Positions 46,685 to 54,773 of a stretch of DNA of 64,000 nt are shown here, in pieces; within the stretch, counting starts at the first letter, position 1; each line of letters opens with the position of its first letter. Origin of the DNA: Gloeocapsopsis crepidinum LEGE 06123 (lineage in GTDB: Bacteria > Cyanobacteriota > Cyanobacteriia > Cyanobacteriales > Chroococcidiopsidaceae). A program made the position numbers and the translations under genes. The notes beneath the pieces were generated by a model. It did not search any database, had not been told where the DNA came from, and saw only the letters and a program-made list of their open reading frames with translations. Location: NCBI RefSeq assembly GCF_015207655.1, contig NZ_JADEWN010000002.1:1-64000 (forward strand), in the 5' to 3' direction.

Positions 46685-47871
46685 TAATGTACTTCTGTGG
46701 TTGGTTCATTCTTAATAGGTGCATACTTAACTAACCAACGATGCAGCGCCAACACGACAAGAGCAAGCGGCATCATCAATACAGGAATAATTTCTAAACC
46801 AGCCTTATCTGCAATCCAACCAAGAACAGTTGGTATCGTTGCTGCACCCAAACTAGCAACGCTAGTGACAAATCCGATCGCAGCCGGAACCATAGTAGTA
46901 GCAACACGTCGCGGAATCAACCAGATTGTTGCTGGAAAAATTGCAGCAAGGGCAAAACCAATCAGCGGTAAGCTAAATAATTGATTTGGCAGTAACCACC
47001 AAGCAAATAACCCTGCCAATAGTAACCCAATAGAAAAATCCATTGTGCGGATTGCACCTAAATGCGCCACAAAACGCCCCATCACCAAACGTCCAATTGT
47101 GAGTCCTAACCAATAAGCAGTGACGCTATAACCAGCAATGACCTCAGGTGTTCCGCGACTTAAACTTTGGACACTGTAAGCCCAGTTACCTAAAGATGCT
47201 TCTGTACCAACATAGACTAGCAACAATATCCCTGCAACTAATACAGCAGGTGTCCGCAGTGCCAGTTTTAAACTTGTCTTAGCATCGGCATCCTGCGTGG
47301 CGACACGTGTATTCATTGATTTATAGTCGAATATTACTGCCCACAACATCCCAATCACAGTCATTCCGACAATTCCAGCGATGTGCAAATAAATCCGTTG
47401 CCAGTCCATTCCAAAAGCTAGCAGTGTGGTTGCTAAAGCAGGACCAAGTAATGCACCAACACCATAAAATGCATGTAACACACCCATCACATTCGCATTG
47501 TCTTGATTAGCAATGTATGTATTAATTCCCGCGTCAATCAGTCCTATGCCTAATCCTAGCAGCGTTCCTGCCGCAACCATAATATGCCAACGTGGAGCGA
47601 TCGCATAAATGACCAAAGCACTTGTCAACGTCATCGACGCCACAAGTAACATCCGTGCCAATCCGATGCGACTAGCAAGCAAACTACTGGAAATCGCTGC
47701 CACTACGTAGCCACTCACCTGGCTAAGAAACAACAGTGTTACTGTCGCCGGAGTTAAGTTATAAGCTGCCAAAATTGAGGGTAATAAAACTCCTAATCCT
47801 CCCTCCGCAATACCAATAGCAATAAAAGCGTAAAATGCAAGCGCAATACCTATCCAAGCTGAAGCAATCAT
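46681..47871 (-). CDS. MFS transporter
   Basis: A 396-aa major facilitator protein with about twelve helices in two six-helix halves. The N-terminus ASAWIGIALAFYAFIAIGIAEGG and the SLLASRIGLARMLL loop after helix 2 match the family, and the TVLGWIADKAGLEIIPVLMM region lies in the last helix pair. Its general look (FucP/GlcP-like sugar permeases or related drug transporters) and its place converging on the sugar operon suggest it carries a sugar or sugar phosphate-derived compound, but this is inference. Its stop overlaps the upstream gene's end by four bases. Confidence 0.87.
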   Translation of the reverse strand: MIASAWIGIALAFYAFIAIGIAEGGLGVLLPSILAAYNLTPATVTLLFLSQVSGYVVAAISSSLLASRIGLARMLLVASMTLTSALVIYAIAPRWHIMVAAGTLLGLGIGLIDAGINTYIANQDNANVMGVLHAFYGVGALLGPALATTLLAFGMDWQRIYLHIAGIVGMTVIGMLWAVIFDYKSMNTRVATQDADAKTSLKLALRTPAVLVAGILLLVYVGTEASLGNWAYSVQSLSRGTPEVIAGYSVTAYWLGLTIGRLVMGRFVAHLGAIRTMDFSIGLLLAGLFAWWLLPNQLFSLPLIGFALAAIFPATIWLIPRRVATTMVPAAIGFVTSVASLGAATIPTVLGWIADKAGLEIIPVLMMPLALVVLALHRWLVKYAPIKNEPTTEVHY

Positions 47872-47994
47872 ACAATTTTAGATTTTAGATTTTGGATTGA
47901 AGCGCTATATGATAAGCTTCACGAGTCAATATTGGGATATTATGGAACAATTCAAGCTCAATACATCTATTCACTAGCTACTCACTACATCAAT

Positions 47995-48564
47995 TCACCA
48001 AATTTTATTTAAGTTCAATTCAAATCCTGGTAAAACATCCTCACCAGACACTGTTGTGGGTGACTGCAATACCTCTACATCACTATTTGGATGATAAATT
48101 TCTACTTGCTTAGTTTTAGGGTCAATTAACCAACCTAAGCGAACGCCATTATCAGTATACTCCTGCATTTTTGCTTGTAACTTGTCTAGCGAGTCACTAC
48201 TAGAGCGTAATTCCACAACAAAATCAGGCGCTAGGGGCGAAAATTCCTCTTGTTGCTGAGATTCCGTTAAAGCCTCCCAGCGTTCATTACTTACCCAAGA
48301 CACATCCGGTGACTTCACCGCACCATTAGGTAAAGTAAAGCCAGTGGAGGAATCGAACCCAATACCTAAACCTGTCTTCTCAATCCACGCTCCAAGTTGA
48401 ACGCTTAAGCTAAAATTTTGCTTACCCGTCCAAGGATATGTTGGAGGCATAACAATAACTTCTCCAGTCGCAGTACGTTCCAGCTGCAAATGTTCGTTAG
48501 CTTGGCACAGTTCTACAAATTCTTTTGCTGTCAAACGGGGAATTTTCAGCGTAATGGTATTCAT
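47995..48564 (-). CDS. Uma2-family (DUF820) predicted endonuclease
   Basis: A 189-aa PD-(D/E)XK-fold protein: IPRLTAKEFVELCQANEHLQ, IVMPPTYPWTGKQNFSLSVQ, GAVKSPDVSWVSNERW (catalytic Asp), FVVELRSSSDSLDKLQAKMQ and GVRLGWLIDPKTKQVEIY. This is the common Uma2 variety in cyanobacteria, often in dozens of copies. A decayed fragment of another copy lies directly upstream on the opposite strand. Role unknown. Confidence 0.92.
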   Translation of the reverse strand: MNTITLKIPRLTAKEFVELCQANEHLQLERTATGEVIVMPPTYPWTGKQNFSLSVQLGAWIEKTGLGIGFDSSTGFTLPNGAVKSPDVSWVSNERWEALTESQQQEEFSPLAPDFVVELRSSSDSLDKLQAKMQEYTDNGVRLGWLIDPKTKQVEIYHPNSDVEVLQSPTTVSGEDVLPGFELNLNKIW

Positions 48565-48607
48565 AGCGATTGGGGTAAGGTTGCCTTTGCTACCTTCTAT
48601 AACTTAG

Positions 48608-48917
48608 TGTAGAAGCGGAAGTTACGGAGTGGAGGAATATTACATCTACGATTCTGACACTGTAGAATTAACAGGTTTTTTGCGTTCTAGAGAGTGGTTA
48701 ACCGAAATTGAATCTATGATTAGGAATTCAGTTTCAACTTCTTGCAGACACCTTAGAGATTTATCACCCCGATCGCAGAAAGTTTCTCACGCCTGTAGAA
48801 CTAGATCAACTATGGCAGCAAGAACCCAAGAAAAAGAAGCCCCCCCCACTTTTACAACTCGAACAAACAAGTGCTAGCAAATTACGAGAAAGGCGTATCA
48901 ATCCAGAACAGTTGTAA
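48608..48917 (+). pseudogene. decayed Uma2-family gene (C-terminal remnant, frameshifted)
   Basis: The first part reads SYGVEEYYIYDSDTVELTGF, the usual C-terminal half of Uma2 proteins. After MI (about 48720) the homologous frame shifts to LGIQFQLLADTLEIYHPDRR, then KFLTPVELDQLWQQEPKKKK and ...SKLRERRINPEQL, ending at TAA 48917. The N-terminal catalytic half is missing altogether, and an 8-C run (48840-48847) sits in the second part. So it is a truncated and frameshifted remnant, probably not functional. It abuts an intact Uma2 gene. Confidence 0.8.
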
Positions 48918-48926
48918 TGTCACTAG

Positions 48927-49391
48927 CTAAACAAATTGATACTTAGAGAAAACAGCTGCTTGCCCCCAGCTTTGGTTTTCGTCATCAATAACATTCCAAA
49001 TAATACCGTCTTCAATATGAAACCGCTTGCCAGTTTTTGAGATGCGGATACCAGAATAATGACAAAAGCCCTGATTGGTTGTTTCTGCAAGTAAGCGATC
49101 GCGTTCCTGCTGTACCATCTGTTCCGCAGATTTGCGCGAAGGCATTTGCGTAAACTCTTCCCAAGAAAACTCCCACAGTGTCAACGCCTGCTGATTGCCA
49201 TAGTTAAACATTGGATCAAATTCTGTACCATGCGAAACCAAAACAAACGGTGCAGTAAACAAAGCTTGAGCAATTTCTGTTGGTGTTCCCGTAATATTGA
49301 GTAGTGCATTCCCCGTCCAATACTCAAAACTGTACAGTAAACGCTGACTTTGACAGATAACTTCTTTGTGCTGCCAAACAAACATAGACAA
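48927..49391 (-). CDS. MEKHLA domain protein
   Basis: A 154-aa protein of the MEKHLA family, a PAS-like fold found in cyanobacteria, bacteria and the C-terminus of plant HD-ZIP III regulators. Visible are SQRLLYSFEYWTGNALLN, FVLVSHGTEFDPMFNYGNQQ (typical 'NYAN/NYGN' turn), ALTLWEFSWEEFTQMPSRKSAE and the C-terminal strand DGIIWNVIDDENQSWGQAA. It probably senses redox or a small ligand; no partner is evident. Start may be the second methionine, three residues in. It lies 71 bp downstream of uvrB on the same strand. Confidence 0.88.
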   Translation of the reverse strand: MSMFVWQHKEVICQSQRLLYSFEYWTGNALLNITGTPTEIAQALFTAPFVLVSHGTEFDPMFNYGNQQALTLWEFSWEEFTQMPSRKSAEQMVQQERDRLLAETTNQGFCHYSGIRISKTGKRFHIEDGIIWNVIDDENQSWGQAAVFSKYQFV

Positions 49392-49462
49392 TCTAGAATG
49401 TGCAACTCATCAACCATATCGTAAGGGTTTGGCAGTGCCAAACCCCTCCAATGCCAAATCCC

Positions 49463-51460
49463 TCAATGTCCCAATAACTTATCACGCAAATGCTTAATGC
49501 GATCGCGATACTTTGCTGCTTCCTCAAACTCCAAATTCTTCGCTGCTTCTTTCATTTGGGCTTCTAGTTGCGTAATTAATTCGGGAATATTAGCTAGCGG
49601 TAAATCATCTGCTTGTTCGTAAGCTTCTTCAAGTTGTTGTGAGTTTAAGCGTCGCGATACTTCTAAAAACGACAAAATGGCATTATTCGTGCGTTTAACA
49701 ATCGGTTGCGGTATAATTCCGTGTTTTTCGTTGTATTCTAACTGAATTGCCCGTCGGCGTTCGGTTTCATCAATTGCCTTAATCATGCTATCAGTGAGAT
49801 TATCCGCATACAGAATTGCTTGTCCGCGAACATGACGTGCTGCCCTACCAATAGTCTGAATCAGCGATCGCTCTGCACGCAAGAAACCTTCTTTATCTGC
49901 GTCTAAAATTGCGACTAAGGAAACTTCGGGTAAATCCAATCCTTCCCGTAATAAGTTCACTCCGACTAAAACATCAAAATTGCCTTGGCGCAACTCTTGC
50001 AAAATCTCGATCCGCTCAATTGAGTTAATCTCTGAATGCAGATACCTTATCCGAATTCCTTGATCTTGCATATATTCAGTTAAGTCTTCTGCCATGCGCT
50101 TCGTCAAGGTTGTTATCAAAACCCGTTCGCGGCGATCAATGCGTTCTTTCACTTCTCCTAAAAGATCGTCAATTTGTCCTTCGGTAGGACGCACATAAAT
50201 TTCCGGATCGACAACACCGGTAGGACGAATTACCTGTTCAACAACTCTACCTTCTGATAGTGCTAATTCCCAATCTCCTGGTGTTGCCGAAACAAAAATA
50301 CACTGATTGACTTTTGACCAAAACTCTTCAGCTTTCAACGGGCGGTTGTCTGCTGCACTCGGTAAGCGAAATCCATGCTCAACAAGTACCTTTTTCCGTG
50401 CTTGGTCGCCATTATACATTCCTCGAATTTGGGGAACCGTGACGTGCGATTCATCTACTACGAGTAGCCAATCATCAGGAAAGTAATCGATCAAACACTC
50501 TGGTGGTTCTCCTGGTTGACGCCCTGCTAAGTGACGCGAATAGTTTTCGACACCATTACAGTAACCAACTTCGCGCAACATTTCTAAGTCGTAGCGCGTT
50601 CGCTGATCCAATCGTTGGGCTTCTAGTAGTTTACTTGCTTGTTCTAATTCAGCTTTACGCTGTTTCAGTTCAGCTTCAATGGCATCGCACGCAGCTTCTA
50701 AACGTTCTTCAGGAGTCACAAAGTGTCGCGCTGGGTAGATGTTAACCGCAGACAAACTTTGAATAATCTCTCCCGTTACTGGATCGACGTAGCGAATTGC
50801 GTCAATCTCATCACCAAAAAATTCGACGCGAATAATCCGATCTTCGTATGCAGGACCAATTTCTAAAACATCCCCCCGCACTCGAAAGCGTCCTCGCCCC
50901 ATTTCAATATCGTTGCGGCTGTATTGTACCGTAGCCAAATCGCGGAGAATCTGTCTTTGGTCAATTTCCATGCCCATTTTCAAGGGAATCGCTGCTTTAA
51001 GGTACTCCGAAGGAATTCCTAAACCGTAAATACAGCTAATTGATGCGACTACAATTACATCACGGCGTTCAAATAGCGATCGCGTCGCTGAGTGCCGTAA
51101 CATATCAATTTCATCGTTAATTGAAGCACTCTTTTCAATATAAGTATCTGTGACAGGAATATAAGCTTCTGGTTGATAGTAATCGTAGTAACTTACGAAG
51201 TACTCTACAGCATTGTCAGGAAAGAACTCGCGTAACTCATTACACAGTTGGGCGGCGAGGGTTTTGTTGTGTGCAAGTACTAGTGTTGGTTTCCCAATAT
51301 TCTCAATAACCGATGCAACAGTGAATGTCTTTCCAGTTCCTGTTGCGCCGAGTAAAGTTTGATGCTGGTGTCCCTGTTTGATTTGTTGAGTGAGTTGCGC
51401 GATCGCACGGGGTTGATCGCCAGTTGGTTGAAACGGTGCTTGGAGACAAAATTGCATCAT
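49463..51460 (-). CDS. uvrB: excinuclease ABC subunit B
   Basis: DNA-repair helicase-like subunit of nucleotide excision repair, about 665 aa from ATG 51460 (TTG 51469 is the open-frame limit). It begins [20 protein letters not shown] with Walker [13 protein letters not shown], the beta-hairpin region [24 protein letters not shown] that grips damaged DNA, DESH-type Walker B ([11 protein letters not shown]), motif VI ([12 protein letters not shown]), and the C-terminal UVR domain ([21 protein letters not shown]) that contacts UvrA/UvrC. All motifs intact. Followed by the MEKHLA gene. Confidence 0.98.
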   Translation of the reverse strand: MMQFCLQAPFQPTGDQPRAIAQLTQQIKQGHQHQTLLGATGTGKTFTVASVIENIGKPTLVLAHNKTLAAQLCNELREFFPDNAVEYFVSYYDYYQPEAYIPVTDTYIEKSASINDEIDMLRHSATRSLFERRDVIVVASISCIYGLGIPSEYLKAAIPLKMGMEIDQRQILRDLATVQYSRNDIEMGRGRFRVRGDVLEIGPAYEDRIIRVEFFGDEIDAIRYVDPVTGEIIQSLSAVNIYPARHFVTPEERLEAACDAIEAELKQRKAELEQASKLLEAQRLDQRTRYDLEMLREVGYCNGVENYSRHLAGRQPGEPPECLIDYFPDDWLLVVDESHVTVPQIRGMYNGDQARKKVLVEHGFRLPSAADNRPLKAEEFWSKVNQCIFVSATPGDWELALSEGRVVEQVIRPTGVVDPEIYVRPTEGQIDDLLGEVKERIDRRERVLITTLTKRMAEDLTEYMQDQGIRIRYLHSEINSIERIEILQELRQGNFDVLVGVNLLREGLDLPEVSLVAILDADKEGFLRAERSLIQTIGRAARHVRGQAILYADNLTDSMIKAIDETERRRAIQLEYNEKHGIIPQPIVKRTNNAILSFLEVSRRLNSQQLEEAYEQADDLPLANIPELITQLEAQMKEAAKNLEFEEAAKYRDRIKHLRDKLLGH

Positions 51461-51624
51461 ACATGACAACTCTCTTTACTTATCTTTACATATTTAGGTT
51501 TATTTATGCATACCATGCGAACTTATTTAGACCTAAATAATGCTATTTCCAGTAAACTCAAAAGCAATCACAAAAAATACTTTTTCTATTTAACTTAAGA
51601 TGTCATATTAAGGGAGACAAAACT

Positions 51625-52005
51625 ATGAGTGTCAGCAGCACTGCCGAAGCCAATATAACTCTTGGCACAAATCCTACTTTGACCAAAGAAAATTCTTTAC
51701 AGCGCAAGGGTAAAGACCCATTACAGTTACCAGTCTCAGCATCTGACATTCACCCCAGTCCATTGCCTGGCGATCGCCCTATCACTGCTAGCACTTTTGA
51801 AATTAGTGATACTGTCAATATACTAGGGATACGTCCAATTGCTGCCAGTGAACTACAAGTTTCTGATACTATAAATTTGCTTGGTATTCGTCCAATTGCT
51901 GCCAGCAAATTACAAGTTTCTAAAACAATAACAACATCTGGTATTCGTCCGATTGCTAGCAATAAAATAGAAAAAATTGATGAGCTGATAGGGTATCTAG
52001 ATTAG
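51625..52005 (+). CDS. 19-residue tandem-repeat protein, unknown function
   Basis: A 126-aa protein with AAGGGAG as ribosome site. A Ser/Thr-rich N-terminal half is followed by three consecutive 19-residue repeats of consensus RPIxASxxxxSxTxxxxGI (residues 51-69, 70-88, 89-107) and a partial fourth (RPIASNKIEKI), closing with DELIGYLD. I recall cyanobacterial hypothetical proteins with the same RPIA/VxS repeats and a similar L(I/M)G(Y/F)(L/I)D tail, so it is a conserved family, but no function is known. No signal peptide or membrane segment. First of four small same-strand genes; has its own terminator. Confidence 0.75.
   Translation: MSVSSTAEANITLGTNPTLTKENSLQRKGKDPLQLPVSASDIHPSPLPGDRPITASTFEISDTVNILGIRPIAASELQVSDTINLLGIRPIAASKLQVSKTITTSGIRPIASNKIEKIDELIGYLD
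51775..51945 (+). repeat. coding tandem repeat, 57-bp period x3
   Basis: Three in-frame 57-bp units encoding the 19-residue repeats. The last two are close at DNA level (shared CCAATTGCTGCCAG and ACAAGTTTCT), which suggests fairly recent duplication. Confidence 0.8.
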
Positions 52006-52033
52006 CACAAAAGTATTTAATTATGGTTTTGAT

Positions 52034-52064
52034 AACTGGTTGTTTCTAAAACACCAGTTTTTTT
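52034..52064 (+). terminator. rho-independent terminator after the repeat protein
   Basis: AACTGG/CCAGTT (6 bp), a bulged T, then TGTTT/AAACA (5 bp) around a CTA loop, followed by seven T. It lies 29 bp past the stop codon. Confidence 0.9.
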
Positions 52065-52267
52065 GTATCTGAATTGTGATTCTCTTCATTTAGACATAGT
52101 AGTAAACAAACTTTAGTTTTTATCTTTCTTTATAGTGAGAAGTTTAATATGTCTTCTGACAGAAGTCTGTAGTGTAGCGTTTCGGATAAGTTGTAAACGT
52201 AAGCACAAACAAACTTCAAGGTTGCTAGACAACACGGTAAGTTTGTTTAGGAACAAGGAGAAGAAAA

Positions 52268-52450
52268 ATGAGTTTAGAAGATAGAGCTAAAGCTACAGGT
52301 AAAAATGTCGAAGGTAAAGCTCAAGAAGCTTGGGGTAACGTTACAGGAGATCCCGAAGATAAAGCAGAAGGCAAAGCAAAGCAAGCAGAAAGTGAAGTAC
52401 GTCACGGTGTAGAAGACGTAAAAGATAACGTCAAAGAAAAGCTTGACTAG
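52268..52450 (+). CDS. CsbD-family stress protein
   Basis: A 60-aa, very hydrophilic, Lys/Glu-rich protein: RAKATGKNVEGKAQEAWGNV, then GDPEDKAEGKAKQAESEVRH. The KxxGKxQExWGxxTGD pattern is the CsbD domain. In Bacillus, CsbD is a general-stress (sigma-B) protein; cyanobacterial members are induced by desiccation, salt or light stress, with unknown mechanism. AAGGAGAAG is a strong ribosome site. It is followed by a 9-bp hairpin. Confidence 0.92.
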   Translation: MSLEDRAKATGKNVEGKAQEAWGNVTGDPEDKAEGKAKQAESEVRHGVEDVKDNVKEKLD

Positions 52451-52470
52451 TTGCTAATTAATTCAGTTAA

Positions 52471-52493
52471 AAGGTCTAGAATAACTAGACCTT
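52471..52493 (+). terminator. perfect 9-bp hairpin after the CsbD gene
   Basis: AAGGTCTAG/CTAGACCTT with a 5-nt AATAA loop, 20 bp past the stop. The following sequence lacks a clean T run, so it may stabilise the mRNA end or be a weak terminator. Confidence 0.6.
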
Positions 52494-52576
52494 CATCATT
52501 TATAAAGCTTTATAAATTCGGAACAAAATAAGCAATTGAGTTTTGCAATTCTGTAGTCAACGGGAGGAAAGTTAAA

Positions 52577-53017
52577 GTGGATTTTATGCAGAGATTTCGT
52601 AAAGTTCTGACGGCGTTAACTTTAGTGTTAGTTCTTACGATGTCTGTCGCTTGTAGTAGTGCTGTTAATGCTAAAGCACCAACTACAAGTTTACCACCAG
52701 CCGCAGACACAACTGGTAACTATGCTTTACTAGAGCGTGGCAATACAACTGCTGGACAAGACTTTGGCAATTGGGTTATCCAGACAGCGAGAGGTTTAGT
52801 TCAGGATGCATATGTACGCGACCAAAATAAACTGGGCGTTGTCATTACTCCACAAGTACGTCCTAATGAAGTCAGACCTTTAGCTAAGTCATTGCTTCAA
52901 GGATTCCATCGGACTTTTCCCAATCAAGACTTAAAGGTTTTGATGTACGCTCCTGACAAAAAACTCATTCTGACTGCTGATTACGATATTCAGTCCAATC
53001 AAATTAAATATCAGTAA
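52577..53017 (+). CDS. small lipoprotein, unknown function
   Basis: A 146-aa protein starting at GTG behind CGGGAGGAAAG. A lipoprotein signal is clear: basic MDFMQRFRKV, hydrophobic LTALTLVLVLTMSVACSS with the lipobox SVAC (cysteine residue 26). The mature part has no recognised domain. It contains TTAGQDFGNWVIQTARGLVQ and VVITPQVRPNEVRPLAKSLL, and ends in alternating beta-like strands (LKVLMYAPDKKLILTADYDI). It is probably anchored in the periplasm or outer membrane. Its place between CsbD and another small protein suggests a stress role (inference). Confidence 0.75.
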   Translation: MDFMQRFRKVLTALTLVLVLTMSVACSSAVNAKAPTTSLPPAADTTGNYALLERGNTTAGQDFGNWVIQTARGLVQDAYVRDQNKLGVVITPQVRPNEVRPLAKSLLQGFHRTFPNQDLKVLMYAPDKKLILTADYDIQSNQIKYQ

Positions 53018-53123
53018 TAAGCTAGTTAGACAAGCAAGGCTCAGCTTGAAAATATGAGCAAGGCTAGCTGAGTTCACTAAGTTGACAGCACAACGCTACA
53101 ACAATCAAGCAAGGAGAGGAAAA

Positions 53124-53645
53124 ATGTATAATAACGAACAATATAAGCGCCAAATTATGAACGACTTGGCGCAAGGCGATACGGAAACAATGGAAGACGT
53201 ATCAAGTGATGAGCGTCAATACGAAAACTTTGATGATTTTGCTCAGCGTTCATCTCAAGCAGAGCGTCGCCAATTATTTGGTAAATCTTTGCATCCAGAG
53301 CGGATTCCTCCCAGCCAAATGGAACCAGAGTTGAAACAGGCGATCGCCCAAATTAAGCCTAATGAGAGAGACGACGTTGCTCGTGCCTTCTTTAAGCATC
53401 TCAAAGAAAGAGGATTGAGCGATCGCCAACTCGAACAACAGCTAGCACTGGGGACTCACAATCCCAATAAGATGAGCGCAGATGATGTAAGTAAGCTGGC
53501 ATCTTTTGTTTACCACAATCATCCTGATATCTTCCAGGAAGTTATGGCAGAGCAACCAGGTATCATTAAATTCCTGAGTAATCCTGTTGTTGCTGCTGTT
53601 TTGGGAATTGCCGCAGCTAAGTGGTTAGGAAGCCGCAAGAAGTAG
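53124..53645 (+). CDS. hypothetical protein with C-terminal small-residue helix
   Basis: A 173-aa protein from ATG 53124, chosen because AAGGAGAGGAAAA precedes it (a TTG at 53082 is in frame). The body is highly charged and helical (MYNNEQYKRQIMNDLAQGD..., ELKQAIAQIKPNERDDVARA, FFKHLKERGLSDRQLEQQLA). A short helix of small residues, FLSNPVVAAVLGIAAAKWLG, sits at the very end and could insert in or associate with a membrane. No known family was recognised. It is the last gene of the small-gene cluster, followed by a repeat element and a terminator. Confidence 0.7.
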   Translation: MYNNEQYKRQIMNDLAQGDTETMEDVSSDERQYENFDDFAQRSSQAERRQLFGKSLHPERIPPSQMEPELKQAIAQIKPNERDDVARAFFKHLKERGLSDRQLEQQLALGTHNPNKMSADDVSKLASFVYHNHPDIFQEVMAEQPGIIKFLSNPVVAAVLGIAAAKWLGSRKK

Positions 53646-53660
53646 TAATCGTTCAATTCC

Positions 53661-53786
53661 ATGCGTGAATTCCAGCTGCTTTTTGGTTTAAAGTTGAGGC
53701 TAAATAAACGAAGTATGCGCTCGTCACCCTCAATAATCAGAGATTTGTTTATCTAACAGCGAGTTTATTCGCGATCGCATTCATAC
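53661..53786. repeat. structured repeat element, copy 3 (rearranged, about 126 bp)
   Basis: On the plus strand ATGCGTGAAT (53661) and GGCTAAATAAACGAAGT (53698-53714) match the left part of copies 1 and 2. On the minus strand TGAATGCG..CGCGAATAAACTCGC and TTAGATAAACAAA (from 53783 back to about 53745) match the same left part again. So it is built of two left ends facing each other, forming one large imperfect palindrome; the other hairpins are missing. Confidence 0.65.
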
Positions 53787-53796
53787 CAAAAAACCA

Positions 53797-53833
53797 AAGA
53801 GAGTAGATTCTGTTGCGATCTACTCTCTTTTTT
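53797..53833. terminator. bidirectional rho-independent terminator
   Basis: Perfect 12-bp stem AAGAGAGTAGAT/ATCTACTCTCTT (53797-53808 with 53818-53829), 9-nt loop, followed by six T (53828-53833) on the plus strand. It separates the convergent small-gene cluster and rpe. Confidence 0.93.
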
Positions 53834-53850
53834 ATCAAAATACTTAACTT

Positions 53851-54555
53851 TTAGACTGTTGCCAATTCTGGGGTAGGACGCTTGCTGTTACGAATACCAC
53901 TAATTGCTTCAGCATAGTCTTTTGCATTAAATACTGCTGAACCAGCTACAATCGCATTAGCACCAGCTTCGATAACTTGCCAAGTATTATTTGCCTTGAG
54001 TCCGCCATCAACTTCAATCCAAGGATCGAGTCCGCGATCGTCAAGCATTTGACGTAGTTTCCGAATTTTAGGCAAGACACCAGGGATAAAACTTTGACCG
54101 CCAAAGCCAGGGTTAACGCTCATGATCAAAATCATGTCGCATAGTTCTAAGACATATTCAATCAACTCTAGCGGAGAACCAGGATTAAGAACAACACCTG
54201 CTTTTTTGCCCAACTCTCTAATTTGACCTAGAGTACGATGCAAGTGTGGTGAAGCATTATGTTCAGCATGGACATAAATGTGGTCTGCTCCCGCCTTGGC
54301 AAAATCTTCTACATATTTTTCTGGCTCCACAATCATCAGGTGGACATCCAGTGGCTTTTGAGTCACAGGGCGAATCGCTTCAACAATTAATGGACCAATC
54401 GTAATATTGGGAACAAACCGCCCATCCATGACATCAACATGAATCCAATCTGCCCCTGCTGCGTCTACTGCACGAATTTCTTCTCCTAGGCGAGAAAAAT
54501 CAGCTGATAGTATGGATGGAGCAATTACAATCGGCTTTTTGCTGGCTTGGGTCAT
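53851..54555 (-). CDS. rpe: ribulose-phosphate 3-epimerase
   Basis: TIM-barrel enzyme of 234 aa that interconverts ribulose 5-phosphate and xylulose 5-phosphate in the Calvin cycle and oxidative pentose phosphate pathway. Motifs: [40 protein letters not shown] (metal-binding His/Asp), [40 protein letters not shown] and [20 protein letters not shown] with the second catalytic aspartate. Complete and standard. Xylulose 5-phosphate made by the kinases at 38136/44164 could enter central metabolism through it. Confidence 0.97.
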   Translation of the reverse strand: MTQASKKPIVIAPSILSADFSRLGEEIRAVDAAGADWIHVDVMDGRFVPNITIGPLIVEAIRPVTQKPLDVHLMIVEPEKYVEDFAKAGADHIYVHAEHNASPHLHRTLGQIRELGKKAGVVLNPGSPLELIEYVLELCDMILIMSVNPGFGGQSFIPGVLPKIRKLRQMLDDRGLDPWIEVDGGLKANNTWQVIEAGANAIVAGSAVFNAKDYAEAISGIRNSKRPTPELATV

Positions 54556-54773
54556 GTTAATGATTCTCCTGCTTCCTCAGTTGTATGCATTTTAACAAAA
54601 TCTTTAGCATTAAAAGCGCGATCGCAATTGCTTACTTTAACAAAATTTTTGCTAGATATTAGTTTAGCTACTGAAACAACTCACGAGAAAATAAAAAAGG
54701 TGAGGAGCAATTCATTATCCGTTAGTAAAGATAGTTAGTAACGCTTGTGCCAATTGAGTAGATTTTTAAGTCA

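Noticed and set aside
48340..48372. tRNA-like T-loop motif (GGAATCGAACCC) on the plus strand
   Set aside because: It lies inside the intact Uma2 coding sequence (encoding FDSSTGF on the minus strand) and no acceptor, D-arm or anticodon stem can be built around it.
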